Source: Winogradskyella marincola
GTDB taxonomy: Bacteria > Bacteroidota > Bacteroidia > Flavobacteriales > Flavobacteriaceae
Reading direction: 5' to 3'
DNA length: 64,000 nucleotides
Assembly (NCBI RefSeq): GCF_029624125.1
Contig: NZ_JARSBN010000006.1
Span: forward strand, 124,001-188,000
Below, in pieces: positions 24,830 through 33,333 of the stretch. A model generated the notes under the pieces. That model searched no databases, was not told the origin of the DNA, and worked only from the letters and a program-made list of their open reading frames with translations. The first letter of the stretch is position 1, and each line of letters starts with the position of its first letter. The position numbers and the translations under genes were made by a program.

Positions 24830-25389
24830 ACTACTTGTTTTTCAAAAGCTATAAAATGTGTAGTTTCTTTATTATACAAAGGAATTACTTGGACTTCACA
24901 TTTGTATAGTGTGCCATCCTTTTTATAGTTATGTAAAATTTCTTTAAAAGGTTTACGCTTAGTTATATGTTCTCTAATTCTACTTTTGGTTTTATTATCA
25001 GTTGATTCGCCTTGCAAAAATCTTGGTGTTTTATTTAGTGCAAAAGTTTTTGAATATCCTGTCATTTCAGTAAATCCATTATTTACCCAAATAATCTTCT
25101 GATTCTTATCGGTAATAATAAGAGCTTCGTAATCCTTTTTATTAAATACAGTCTCAATATCATTTTGCCATTGAAACTTCTTTGAAAACGACAACACCTG
25201 GCGTAACTCTGCCAGCTTAACCGACGCTTCAATTTTATCTTTGTAATGCGACATATAAATATCCCAACTTAATAAAGGCATTACATTTGGCTTAGACAAT
25301 GCTATAGCTTCTTGTAATTTTTCAATTTGAGAATCCTCACCATAAGATGTATATATATCTAAACAGCTCATATAAAAAGGATCATTCAT
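24826..25389 (-). CDS. LOV-like PAS-domain protein lacking the photoactive cysteine
   Basis: 187 residues. An N-terminal helical region (1-80) precedes a PAS domain at about 86-187: ALIITDKNQKIIWVNNGFTEMTGYS, then TPRFLQGESTD (121-131), REHITKRKPFKEILHNYKKDGTLY. The RFLQG-xx-TD and NYKKDG segments are the LOV flavin-pocket signatures, yet the Cys that forms the flavin adduct in NCRFLQ is replaced by Pro122. The protein could bind a flavin non-photochemically or another ligand. There is no output domain; translation is coupled to the thioesterase by an ATGA overlap. Confidence 0.8.
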   Translation of the reverse strand: MNDPFYMSCLDIYTSYGEDSQIEKLQEAIALSKPNVMPLLSWDIYMSHYKDKIEASVKLAELRQVLSFSKKFQWQNDIETVFNKKDYEALIITDKNQKIIWVNNGFTEMTGYSKTFALNKTPRFLQGESTDNKTKSRIREHITKRKPFKEILHNYKKDGTLYKCEVQVIPLYNKETTHFIAFEKQVV

Positions 25390-25428
25390 ACTTATAGAAT
25401 TAGAGTTACAAAGCCTATAGAAAACTAA

Positions 25429-26487
25429 CTAGTTAAAATAAACTCCACCAGGAATTATATTCACTGATGCAGAATTTAATAATGTATTTGTAGATAAATC
25501 GTATGCAAAAACAGAACCATTACTTGTAAAATCGCCAGCATCTACACCATATAAAATAGAATTATTAACAGACATTCCATAGAAATTTAAACCTGTAATA
25601 TCTGCATCTGTTGGCAAAGTTGTAGCATTAGCATTCATGCTATAAACACTTCCAGACATGTAGTAATATAACGTGTTGTTTTCAACAGCTAAGAAATTTG
25701 GATGCTGAGTAGACGTAAAATCGATAGAAGTTACACTGTTATCTGAAATATTAACTTTAGATAATTTTCCTGCAGTTTCATCTCCTGTCCAAGAAGGCTT
25801 ACCGCCAGATAAAACCCATAGATTATTTCCTGACACAACTAATGAGTTTGGTACATCGCCTACTGTTATTGTAGTAGTAACGGCATCTGTGTTAGCATTT
25901 ACCACAGAAACAATATTGTTTTGTCCATAACCACCTTGGTGCGCTACATATACCTTATCTCCACTAGCCACTATTTCCTCAGGACCTTCTTCTACACTAA
26001 TGGTCTGTGCGTTTAGTGTGTTTGTGTTTAAATCAATTATTGCTAAATAATCGTCTGTAGCAACTCCACCATCTCCCCAATTTGTAACATATCCTTTTCC
26101 ATTAGAAAAAGCTACAAATCTTGGGTTGTTAAGACCTGTTGTAATACTTGCTACACTTTCAAAAGTATATCTGTTTACAATTTCAATACTGTTTGATGCA
26201 TTTAGTACGATATAAGCCAAATCATTATAAAACCCAATGCTCTGTGCTGTATCTCCTAATGCAGTTCCGTTTACTGAAGAAAAAATGTCGTTTTCTATTA
26301 CAGATAAGTCATAAGTACCAAAACTTACCGAAGCATTTCCTTGACCAAAATTTCCTTCGTGAGAAATTAAAATTCCATTTTCGTAATCACCTAAAGGCGC
26401 ACTTGATCCATTGTCATCATCATCACTACAAGACGTTAATAATACAGATATAGACAAGAAAAGTAAAAGTAATTTGTTTAGTTTCAT
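25429..26487 (-). CDS. Surface beta-propeller lipoprotein, BtuG-like (DUF5074/YncE group)
   Basis: 352 residues with a lipobox (SVLLTSCSDDDD, Cys at 20); the acidic DDDDNG right after it is like the surface-export signals of Bacteroidota lipoproteins. The rest is a repeated beta-propeller (YDLSVIENDIFSS, AQSIGFYNDLAYIVLN, YTFESVASITTGLNNPRFVAFSNGKGYVTNW and so on), similar to DUF5074 surface proteins. It lies 3 bases after btuB behind the cobalamin riboswitch. In Bacteroides, BtuG is a propeller lipoprotein that captures B12 for BtuB; position and fold suggest the same job here. Confidence 0.8.
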   Translation of the reverse strand: MKLNKLLLLFLSISVLLTSCSDDDDNGSSAPLGDYENGILISHEGNFGQGNASVSFGTYDLSVIENDIFSSVNGTALGDTAQSIGFYNDLAYIVLNASNSIEIVNRYTFESVASITTGLNNPRFVAFSNGKGYVTNWGDGGVATDDYLAIIDLNTNTLNAQTISVEEGPEEIVASGDKVYVAHQGGYGQNNIVSVVNANTDAVTTTITVGDVPNSLVVSGNNLWVLSGGKPSWTGDETAGKLSKVNISDNSVTSIDFTSTQHPNFLAVENNTLYYYMSGSVYSMNANATTLPTDADITGLNFYGMSVNNSILYGVDAGDFTSNGSVFAYDLSTNTLLNSASVNIIPGGVYFN

Positions 26488-26490
26488 TGT

Positions 26491-28326
26491 TTAAAAATTT
26501 AAATTTAAGTTTAGATTATAGTTTCTGTTTGGCATTGGTCTTAATGCCACATTTTCGTAATATTTATTGTATATATTGTTTACTCTAAGACCAAGTGTAT
26601 ATTTTAATTTTCCGTTGTTATTTAATCTATAGTCTACACCAAGATTTGCAACATTATAACCTCTTAGATCTCCACCTATTATTTGAACTTCACCATTTAT
26701 TAAGTGTTGGTAAAAGCACTGTAAGGCTTTAAAATCATATGCCAAAGAGGTGTTTATTTTATGCTTTGGCACATAAAACAAGGACTGATCTTTATCGTCA
26801 TCGTTAGCAATAGTATAAGCGTACGAAGATGAAAGTAAAAATTTATGATTTTCGTTTAATTGTTTTCGCACTGTTGCTTCAAGCTCTAAACCATACTGCG
26901 AGCTATTGGCCACATTAACCGGATTCCAATAGCCAGTTTCTGCATTTGGCCTCCATTGTATAAGATTTGATGTTTTAATATAAAACGCATTAAACTTAAC
27001 TTCAGAATTTTTAAAATTGAATTGATGTCCTAAATCTATTTGATACGATTCTTCTGGTTTTAAGTCTAAGTTTCCACCAGGATTCCAATACAAATCATTA
27101 AACGTTGGTACTCTAAAATTCTTTGAAGCATTTAATTTTAAAGCATAAAAGCTTAACAGTTGATATCTAAAATCTGCTGATGCTACAAAAGGGCTCTCAA
27201 AATCTGAGATTATATCTTTTCTAATGTTTAGGTTGTAGTTTAACTTATCGTTTAGTGCATGACTAAAAATTGCTGTGGCAGAAAACGCATTTCTTGTAGG
27301 ATCGTCAAAACTATTACCTTCAGCATTTATATAGGCATAATCTGTAATAACATTAAAGGTTATTGCTTCGTTTAAATGCTTTTCAAAACGATGCTTTATC
27401 AAATAAGTCGTTGCTCTTCCTTTAGAATAATTATCTAACTCTCTATTTTCAAAATATTTAAATATTTCAGATAAATAAGCCACCTTTAATGTAGATGTAT
27501 AGGTTTTGTGAAGGTGCCTCCACTCTACCATTGCTCTGTAATCTTCAGTTTCGTATTTACTGTTTGAAGGCGCTAGTAAGGTTGAAGAAAATGCTCTGTC
27601 GCTATAAAAACTTTGATAGTATAGCTTTAAAATATCTTTATTAGATACTAAGTATCCTAGATTAAAATTCAGGTCTAAATTTTTAAAAGCTCCATTCTCA
27701 TTTTTTCTGTCTGTGCCTAATATTTTATAGTCATTATCAGAATCTAAATAAGCTGCACCAACATTAATCGCTAATTTTTCATTACTAAACGAGGCGTTAT
27801 AACTAGCACGTTTAGTATCATAACTTCCATAATCTAAGCGAATATTATGGTCAGAGTGTTTATCAAAATTTAGAGTATTTGCTAAATGAATACTTCCGCC
27901 TATTGCTCCACTTCCATATTGTACACTTCCACCTCCGTTTCTTATGGTTACATTATTATAGTTTGAAGTCGATAACAAATTAAAATCTACTTGACCATTG
28001 AGCTGAGAGTTTATATTAATACCATTCCAAACTACAGCTGTTTGCGAAGCATTAGTACCTCTAAAAGATGGCGAAGACACCATACCATAGCCATTTTCTT
28101 TAAAATAGATATTGGTATTAAATCGTAATAAATCTGTAAGCGAATTGCCGTTTTTTCTAATCACAGAATCATTAAGCACTGTAACCTTATAACCGTTAGA
28201 ATAACGCTTTAGTTTTACGTCGCTCAATACCACCTCATCCAATTTATGAATTGAATCTGATGGCTTTTGTGCATTTGAAAACATAAACACACAACAAAAT
28301 AATAATGCTAAAAATAAATGTCTCAT
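26491..28326 (-). CDS. btuB: TonB-dependent vitamin B12 receptor
   Basis: A 611-residue outer-membrane receptor with signal peptide (to about residue 19), Ton-box region (LDEVVLSDVKLK), plug domain (VTVLNDSVIRKNGNSLTDLL to the NGGGSVQYGSGAIGGSIHL region, about 50-140) and a 22-strand barrel ending in an aromatic residue (NLNLNF). The length suits BtuB rather than the larger SusC or siderophore receptors. A cobalamin riboswitch precedes it and the BtuFCD transporter is divergent, so cobamides are the probable substrate. Confidence 0.92.
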   Translation of the reverse strand: MRHLFLALLFCCVFMFSNAQKPSDSIHKLDEVVLSDVKLKRYSNGYKVTVLNDSVIRKNGNSLTDLLRFNTNIYFKENGYGMVSSPSFRGTNASQTAVVWNGININSQLNGQVDFNLLSTSNYNNVTIRNGGGSVQYGSGAIGGSIHLANTLNFDKHSDHNIRLDYGSYDTKRASYNASFSNEKLAINVGAAYLDSDNDYKILGTDRKNENGAFKNLDLNFNLGYLVSNKDILKLYYQSFYSDRAFSSTLLAPSNSKYETEDYRAMVEWRHLHKTYTSTLKVAYLSEIFKYFENRELDNYSKGRATTYLIKHRFEKHLNEAITFNVITDYAYINAEGNSFDDPTRNAFSATAIFSHALNDKLNYNLNIRKDIISDFESPFVASADFRYQLLSFYALKLNASKNFRVPTFNDLYWNPGGNLDLKPEESYQIDLGHQFNFKNSEVKFNAFYIKTSNLIQWRPNAETGYWNPVNVANSSQYGLELEATVRKQLNENHKFLLSSSYAYTIANDDDKDQSLFYVPKHKINTSLAYDFKALQCFYQHLINGEVQIIGGDLRGYNVANLGVDYRLNNNGKLKYTLGLRVNNIYNKYYENVALRPMPNRNYNLNLNLNF

Positions 28327-28332
28327 AACTCA

Positions 28333-28355
28333 AAAGCTTTTTTCCCGAAAGCTTT
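28333..28355 (-). promoter_or_regulatory. Hairpin before the btuB start
   Basis: AAAGCTTT occurs twice (28333-28340 and 28348-28355), giving an 8-bp stem with a 7-base loop 6 bases before the ATG on the minus strand. With no T run it is more likely to hide the translation start than to terminate: a candidate riboswitch expression platform. Confidence 0.5.
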
Positions 28356-28371
28356 AATGTTTAATTAGGAA

Positions 28372-28526
28372 AATTGGCAGGTCTCCTGACTTGCGTCTTG
28401 TTATTGGTCTTCCCAGAAAAAATTCCAGTGACATTGAAGGTTATAACAAGCGTTGTAGCTTACAGTTGCGGGAACAGTTTTGGAATTGAAAATAGTATTC
28501 GCACCAAATTCCCTTTTAATTGACTT
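28372..28526 (-). promoter_or_regulatory. Cobalamin riboswitch upstream of btuB
   Basis: Reading the minus strand, the B12 box AAGTCAGGAGACCTGCC lies at 28376-28392, the conserved CCCGCAACTGTAA core around 28460-28473 and the GGGAATTTGGTGCGAA segment at 28498-28513. This is the order of the adenosylcobalamin riboswitch class. The intergenic region 28327-28654 (328 bases) is otherwise explained by the expression-platform hairpin and the btuF promoter. Confidence 0.93.
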
Positions 28527-28627
28527 TGCAATCCTGAATCGTTTCAAGATTTAATCATAGTCAAACCAAAATTCACCGCGAAAATAAACATTTTGTTTCA
28601 TGTTGAATTCAAATGTTGAAATAATAT

Positions 28628-28635
28628 TACTTTTG
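28628..28635 (+). promoter_or_regulatory. -7 box of btuF
   Basis: TACTTTTG matches TAnnTTTG, 19 bases before the TTG start of btuF, with a TTG at 28603 that could be the -33 element. The leader would be only about 13 bases, too short for a riboswitch. Confidence 0.55.
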
Positions 28636-28654
28636 AAATAAATTTTAATAGACC

Positions 28655-29809
28655 TTGAAACATCCATTTTACGTCCTTTTTGCACTTTTACCGCTTTTCT
28701 TTTTTAATTGTAAAGACGATAAGAGCAATACCCAACCGCTACCTGTAAAAACAGAGAATCGTATAAACTTAAAATATGCACAAGGGTTTTCTTTTGAAGA
28801 TTTTACAGACTATAAAGTATTAACCATAAAAACACCTTGGCCTAAGGCCGAAAAGAGTTACAAATACCTTATAGCTTCAAAAGAACAGTTAGCTAAAATG
28901 ACCTTTCCTAGCGATGCTTACGATGGTGTAATTACGGATAACATCGCAAAGCTTGTTGTAACTTCAACAACACATATTCCTGCATTAGAACTGTTGGGCA
29001 TCGAAGAAAGTTTAGTTGGTTTTCCTGGTACAGATTACGTGTCTTCAGAAAAAACAAGACAGCGTATAGAAGCTAACGACGTAAGAGAATTAGGCAAAAA
29101 CGAAGGCATTAATACCGAAGTTTTACTAGAACTAAATCCTGATGTGGTTATCGGTTTTGGTGTTGATGGTGTTAATAAAACCTTCGAAACTATTAAAAAA
29201 GCTGGTATTCCTGTAATTTACAATGGAGATTGGGTAGAGTCTTCTGCTTTGGCAAGAGCTGAGTGGATTAAGTTCTTTGGTGTTTTATTTAATAAAGAAA
29301 AGCAAGCAGATTCTATTTTCAACACTATAGAAACCAATTATCTCGAAGCTAAAAAAATTGCTTTAAATGCTGAGCATCAACCTACCGTTTTAAGTGGTGT
29401 TGTAAATGGTAATGTTTGGGAACTTCCTAATGGCTCTAGCTTTGAGGCCCAATTTTTAAAAGATGCCAATCTTAACTATTTATGGAGTGACACCGAAGGA
29501 AATGGCAGTTTAAAGCTAAGTTTCGAAACCGTTTTTGAAAAAGCTAAAGATGCTGATTTATGGTTAAGTCCTTCGTATTTTAGAAGTTTAGAACAGCTAG
29601 AAAGCGCTAATACGCTTTACACTAATTTTGAAGCTTTTAAAAATAAAGCTATTTATAGTTTTACCAATACAACCGGAAAAACAGGTGGTGTTTTATACTA
29701 CGAACTTGGTACGACGAGACCAGATTATATTTTAAAAGACCTTATTAAAATTGGGCATCCTGAATTGTTAAAGGACTACACACCTCATTTTTTTAAACCT
29801 CTTGAGTAG
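28655..29809 (+). CDS. btuF: Cobalamin ABC transporter substrate-binding lipoprotein
   Basis: 384 residues starting with TTG, with a lipobox (PLFFFNC, Cys at 19). The BtuF/FepB-type fold has two lobes: the first with DNIAKLVVTSTTHIPALELLGIEESLVGFPG, then INTEVLLELNPDVVIGFG (about 150-167), the second with LSPSYFRSLEQLESA. The binding protein of FecCD-type systems in Bacteroidota is often annotated as iron transport, but the link to a cobalamin riboswitch and BtuB makes B12 more likely. The stop codon abuts the btuC start. Confidence 0.88.
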   Translation: MKHPFYVLFALLPLFFFNCKDDKSNTQPLPVKTENRINLKYAQGFSFEDFTDYKVLTIKTPWPKAEKSYKYLIASKEQLAKMTFPSDAYDGVITDNIAKLVVTSTTHIPALELLGIEESLVGFPGTDYVSSEKTRQRIEANDVRELGKNEGINTEVLLELNPDVVIGFGVDGVNKTFETIKKAGIPVIYNGDWVESSALARAEWIKFFGVLFNKEKQADSIFNTIETNYLEAKKIALNAEHQPTVLSGVVNGNVWELPNGSSFEAQFLKDANLNYLWSDTEGNGSLKLSFETVFEKAKDADLWLSPSYFRSLEQLESANTLYTNFEAFKNKAIYSFTNTTGKTGGVLYYELGTTRPDYILKDLIKIGHPELLKDYTPHFFKPLE

Positions 29810-30838
29810 TTGAATAGTCAGAACACATATTACAAAACATTTACTGTGCTTGCAGTATTACTATTGGTGTGCTTTTTTTTAAACATCAGTTTAGGTTCGG
29901 TAAGCATTCCTTTTAAATCCGTTTTTTCTAGCTTATTTGGCTCTACCGAAAACAAAATCTGGCAAACTATTATTATAGATTTTAGGTTACCAAAAGCCAT
30001 CACAGCTATCCTTGTTGGCTCTGGCTTAGGTATCTCTGGGCTTTTAATGCAAACATTGTTTAGAAACCCACTTGCTGGTCCTTTTGTTTTAGGCATAAGT
30101 TCTGGTGCAAGTCTTGGTGTTTCTTTGGTCATTCTGGGATCAAGTTTATTTGGAGGTCTTTTAGCTGGCAGCATAATGTCTAATTGGAGTATTGTTATCG
30201 CTGCGAGTTTGGGTAGTTTTTTAGTATTACTGGCAGTTTTAGCCATGTCTAGCCGAGTTAGAGACACAATGGCTATTCTTATTATTGGTTTAATGTTTGG
30301 CAGTATTACAGCTGCTGTGGTTAGTGTACTCTCGTATTTTAGTTCTGCTGAGCAACTACAACAATACATTTTTTGGGGATTTGGTAGTTTGAGCAATTTA
30401 TCATGGAAAGAAATCTTAATTTTCTTTGGAATCTATGCTATTGGTATTGTAATTAGTGTTTTTTCAATTAAAAGCTTAAACAGTTTGTTACTAGGAGATA
30501 ATTATGCAAAAAGTTTAGGACTCAACCTTAAACAAAGCCGACTTTTAATTATTATAGCTACAAGTCTTATTGCTGGTACTATTACTGCATTTGCTGGCCC
30601 AATTGCGTTTATTGGCTTGGCTATTCCGCATTTAACACGTCAAATTTTTAAAACCACAAATCATAAAATCTTATTACCTGCAGTATTTTTGTTTGGTGCT
30701 ATTGTTATGCTCATTTGCGATAGCATAGCGCAAATACCAGGCAGCGATTACACGTTACCAATTAATGCCATTACAGCCCTAGTTGGTGCACCAGTAGTCA
30801 TTTGGTTATTGGTAAGACAGCGAAAAATGATGTTTTAA
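29810..30838 (+). CDS. btuC: Cobalamin ABC transporter permease (FecCD family)
   Basis: 342 residues, about ten membrane helices. The FecCD signature GLLMQTLFRNPLAGPFVLGISSGASLG (about 78-105) contains the region that contacts the ATPase, and AFAGPIAFIGLAIPHLTRQIF (about 263-283) is the second typical loop. The TTG at 29810, directly after the btuF stop, is used since the first ATG is well inside the protein. It forms the channel with BtuD. Confidence 0.92.
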   Translation: MNSQNTYYKTFTVLAVLLLVCFFLNISLGSVSIPFKSVFSSLFGSTENKIWQTIIIDFRLPKAITAILVGSGLGISGLLMQTLFRNPLAGPFVLGISSGASLGVSLVILGSSLFGGLLAGSIMSNWSIVIAASLGSFLVLLAVLAMSSRVRDTMAILIIGLMFGSITAAVVSVLSYFSSAEQLQQYIFWGFGSLSNLSWKEILIFFGIYAIGIVISVFSIKSLNSLLLGDNYAKSLGLNLKQSRLLIIIATSLIAGTITAFAGPIAFIGLAIPHLTRQIFKTTNHKILLPAVFLFGAIVMLICDSIAQIPGSDYTLPINAITALVGAPVVIWLLVRQRKMMF

Positions 30839-30869
30839 AAAAGTTAGAAGTATGAAGGTAAAAGTTAAT

Positions 30870-30928
30870 TGTCATTCCGCACATGATGCGACATCTAATG
30901 AGATCCTGAATCAAGTTCAGGATGACAG
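30870..30928. repeat. Dispersed palindromic repeat, copy 1
   Basis: TGTCATTCC at the left and GGATGACA at the right are near-inverted ends; inside, ATCCTGAA-TCAAG-TTCAGGAT (30902-30922) is a perfect stem. Related degenerate copies lie near 56157 and 57152. This is the type of small palindromic intergenic repeat common in flavobacteria. Confidence 0.65.
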
Positions 30929-30943
30929 AACATTTATTAAATT

Positions 30944-31738
30944 TTGAAGACAGCCAACCAACATACCATCCTAAAGGCTGAACAACTTTCCATTGGTTAC
31001 AAAACCAAAAAGAAAGAAACGGTTATTTCTGATAACATCAATTTTGAATTAGAAAACGGACAATTAATTGGTTTGGTTGGTGCTAATGGTATCGGAAAAT
31101 CCACATTATTAAGAACACTTATTAGTGTGCAACCAAAGCTTAGTGGCAACATTTTACTCAATAATCAAGCTTTAGAAAGTATTTCTGCTAGTAAATTAGC
31201 CACGCAACTAAGTATAGTCTTAACTGAAGCTATAACATCAAAAAATCTTTCGGTTTTTGAACTCATTGCTTTAGGAAGACAACCGTACACCAATTGGATT
31301 GGCAATCTTTCTAACGAAGACATCCGCATTGTCAATAATGCGCTAGCGCAAGTAAATATTCCAGATTTAAAAGACAAAAAGTGTTACGAACTCAGTGATG
31401 GCCAGCTTCAAAAAGTTATGATTGCACGTGCGTTAGCACAAGATACAGACATTATCATTTTAGATGAGCCAACTACGCATCTCGATATGTATCATAAAGC
31501 ATACATTTTAAAACTACTTCAGAAGTTAACAAAAGACACAAAAAAAACCATCTTATTTTCATCTCACGAAATAGATTTAGCTATTCAACTTTGCGACAAA
31601 ATGATTGTAATGCAAAAGGACAGCGTGGTTTTTGATGAACCTTGCAACTTAATTTCTAACGGTGTTTTTGAATCGCTTTTTCCTGGTGATTTAATCAAGT
31701 TTGATAATACTTCTGGTTGTTTTAGAGTGAAAAAGTAA
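30944..31738 (+). CDS. btuD: Cobalamin ABC transporter ATP-binding protein
   Basis: 264 residues with Walker A LVGANGIGKSTLLR (about 44-57), Q-loop LTEAIT, signature LSDGQLQKVMIARALAQ (about 147-163) and Walker B IIILDEPTTHLDM (about 168-180), followed by the switch His in FSSHEIDLAI. The D in LSDGQ replaces the usual Gly of LSGGQ, common in FecE/BtuD relatives. It starts with TTG. A 105-base gap with a palindromic repeat separates it from btuC. Confidence 0.9.
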   Translation: MKTANQHTILKAEQLSIGYKTKKKETVISDNINFELENGQLIGLVGANGIGKSTLLRTLISVQPKLSGNILLNNQALESISASKLATQLSIVLTEAITSKNLSVFELIALGRQPYTNWIGNLSNEDIRIVNNALAQVNIPDLKDKKCYELSDGQLQKVMIARALAQDTDIIILDEPTTHLDMYHKAYILKLLQKLTKDTKKTILFSSHEIDLAIQLCDKMIVMQKDSVVFDEPCNLISNGVFESLFPGDLIKFDNTSGCFRVKK

Positions 31739-31816
31739 TATGATTCTTAGTACACTGAAAAATCTATTTTTTAGAGATTCTTCAGTCATTTCATTCCTTC
31801 TGAATAACAAATAAAT

Positions 31817-31824
31817 TATCTTTG
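31817..31824 (+). promoter_or_regulatory. -7 box of rmuC
   Basis: TATCTTTG matches TAnnTTTG, 20 bases before the rmuC ATG at 31845. Confidence 0.5.
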
Positions 31825-31844
31825 ATGAAATTCTTTTTCATCTT

Positions 31845-33233
31845 ATGACCGACACACTTATTTTATTTATCGCTATCATTTTTTCTGCTGCAATTGGTGC
31901 TTTTTTAGGTTTAAAATTTTCGCAACTAAAAAGCAAAAGTAGCACCAGTATGCTGGAAGAGCGTAATGCTAACCTCAACCAGCAGCTTGAAGAATTAAAA
32001 CAAAATTCTGAAACAGAAAATGAAAAACAGAATGTACTTTTTAATCAACAACTACAAGATTTAAAAGCTACGATTGCTAAAATTGAAACGGAACGTGAAG
32101 ACATAAGAAGAGAAAAAGATTTTTTAAATACTGAACTTTCTAGACGAAATACAGAATTTCAAAATCTACAAGAACAAAACCTAAAACGCGATGAAGAACT
32201 TGCCAAACAACAAGAGCAGTTACGCAAGGATTTTGAATTGATGGCTTCTAAAATATTAGATGAAAAGTCAGAGAAGTTCACCATTCAGAATAAAGAGAAC
32301 ATTAAAAATATTCTTAATCCGCTTGAAGAAAAGATAAAAACCTTTGAAAAGAAAGTTGAGGATTCTCAAAAGGAAAGTATTAGCATGCATTCGGCTTTAA
32401 AAGAGCAATTGTTGGGCTTAAAAGATCTTAATCAGCAAATGGCTAAGGAAGCCACTAATCTTACAAAAGCTTTAAAAGGCGATAGCAAAACACAAGGTAA
32501 TTGGGGCGAATTGGTACTAGAGCGTGTTTTAGAAAAGTCTGGTTTAGAAAAAGACCGTGAATATTTTGTACAACAAAACTTTCAGCGCGAAGATGGTTCT
32601 CGTGTAATGCCAGATGTGGTGTTGCACCTACCTGATAATAAGAAAATGATTATAGATTCTAAAGTATCACTAACCGATTATGAGCGCTTAGTGAATGCTG
32701 AAGATGACGAGCGCACACTCTATTTAAAGGCTCATGTTAATTCTATAAAAAAACACGTAGATCAACTATCAGCTAAAAACTATCAGGATTTATATGACAT
32801 TGAGTCGCCAGACTTTGTGTTGATGTTTATTCCTATAGAACCTGCTTTTGCAGTTGCCATTAACGAAGATAACACACTATACAATAAAGCGTTTGAACAA
32901 AACATTGTAATCGTTACTCCTTCTACTCTTTTAGCAACATTACGTACCATAGACACCATGTGGAATAACGAAAAACAACAACAAAACGCTATTGAAATTG
33001 CAAAACAAGCTGGTGCGTTGTACGATAAGTTTGAAGGTTTAGTAACCGACTTAACAGGTGTTGGTAAAAAAATAGATGCTGCTAAAAACGATTATTCCGC
33101 AGCAATGAATAAGCTTGTTGAAGGTAAAGGCAACCTAATTTCGAGAGTTGAAAAAATTAAGAAAATGGGTGCAAAAGCAAAAAAAGCATTACCTGAAAGC
33201 ATTATTAAACGTGCTTCTGAAGACGATATTTAA
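31845..33233 (+). CDS. rmuC: RmuC-family DNA recombination protein
   Basis: RmuC is thought to limit inversions between inverted repeats and probably acts as a nuclease. The 462 residues have an N-terminal membrane helix (5-23), a long coiled coil (about 30-200) and the RmuC domain: GDSKTQGNWGELVLERVLEKSGLEKDREY (about 208-236), MPDVVLHLPDNKKMIIDSKVSL (about 251-272) with the PD-(D/E)xK-like pattern, and VIVTPSTLLATLRTIDTMWN. The C-terminus is Lys rich. Confidence 0.93.
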   Translation: MTDTLILFIAIIFSAAIGAFLGLKFSQLKSKSSTSMLEERNANLNQQLEELKQNSETENEKQNVLFNQQLQDLKATIAKIETEREDIRREKDFLNTELSRRNTEFQNLQEQNLKRDEELAKQQEQLRKDFELMASKILDEKSEKFTIQNKENIKNILNPLEEKIKTFEKKVEDSQKESISMHSALKEQLLGLKDLNQQMAKEATNLTKALKGDSKTQGNWGELVLERVLEKSGLEKDREYFVQQNFQREDGSRVMPDVVLHLPDNKKMIIDSKVSLTDYERLVNAEDDERTLYLKAHVNSIKKHVDQLSAKNYQDLYDIESPDFVLMFIPIEPAFAVAINEDNTLYNKAFEQNIVIVTPSTLLATLRTIDTMWNNEKQQQNAIEIAKQAGALYDKFEGLVTDLTGVGKKIDAAKNDYSAAMNKLVEGKGNLISRVEKIKKMGAKAKKALPESIIKRASEDDI

Positions 33234-33273
33234 GTATTCCTAAATTAAGGCATAAATAAAAATATGCTGTTTA

Positions 33274-33315
33274 TATGGCATATATTTGTTTATTCCGTAT
33301 TTATGGCATATATTT
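33274..33315 (+). promoter_or_regulatory. Promoter with two 14-bp direct repeats before the SatD-like gene
   Basis: TATGGCATATATTT occurs at 33274-33287 and again at 33302-33315, 28 bases apart. The first copy contains the -7 box TATATTTG (33281-33288); the second lies just after the expected transcription start. This suits cooperative binding of a repressor, perhaps the helix-turn-helix protein encoded next. Confidence 0.6.
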
Positions 33316-33333
33316 ACGTAAATATTAGATGCC

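Noticed and set aside
29830..30396. Minus-strand 188-codon ORF inside btuC
   Set aside because: Opposite-strand shadow of a clear FecCD permease; its composition mirrors the hydrophobic codons of the real gene.
31750..31805. Fourth copy of the palindromic repeat
   Set aside because: Only scattered similarity (TTCAG and TCATTCC in other order); below what I can support.
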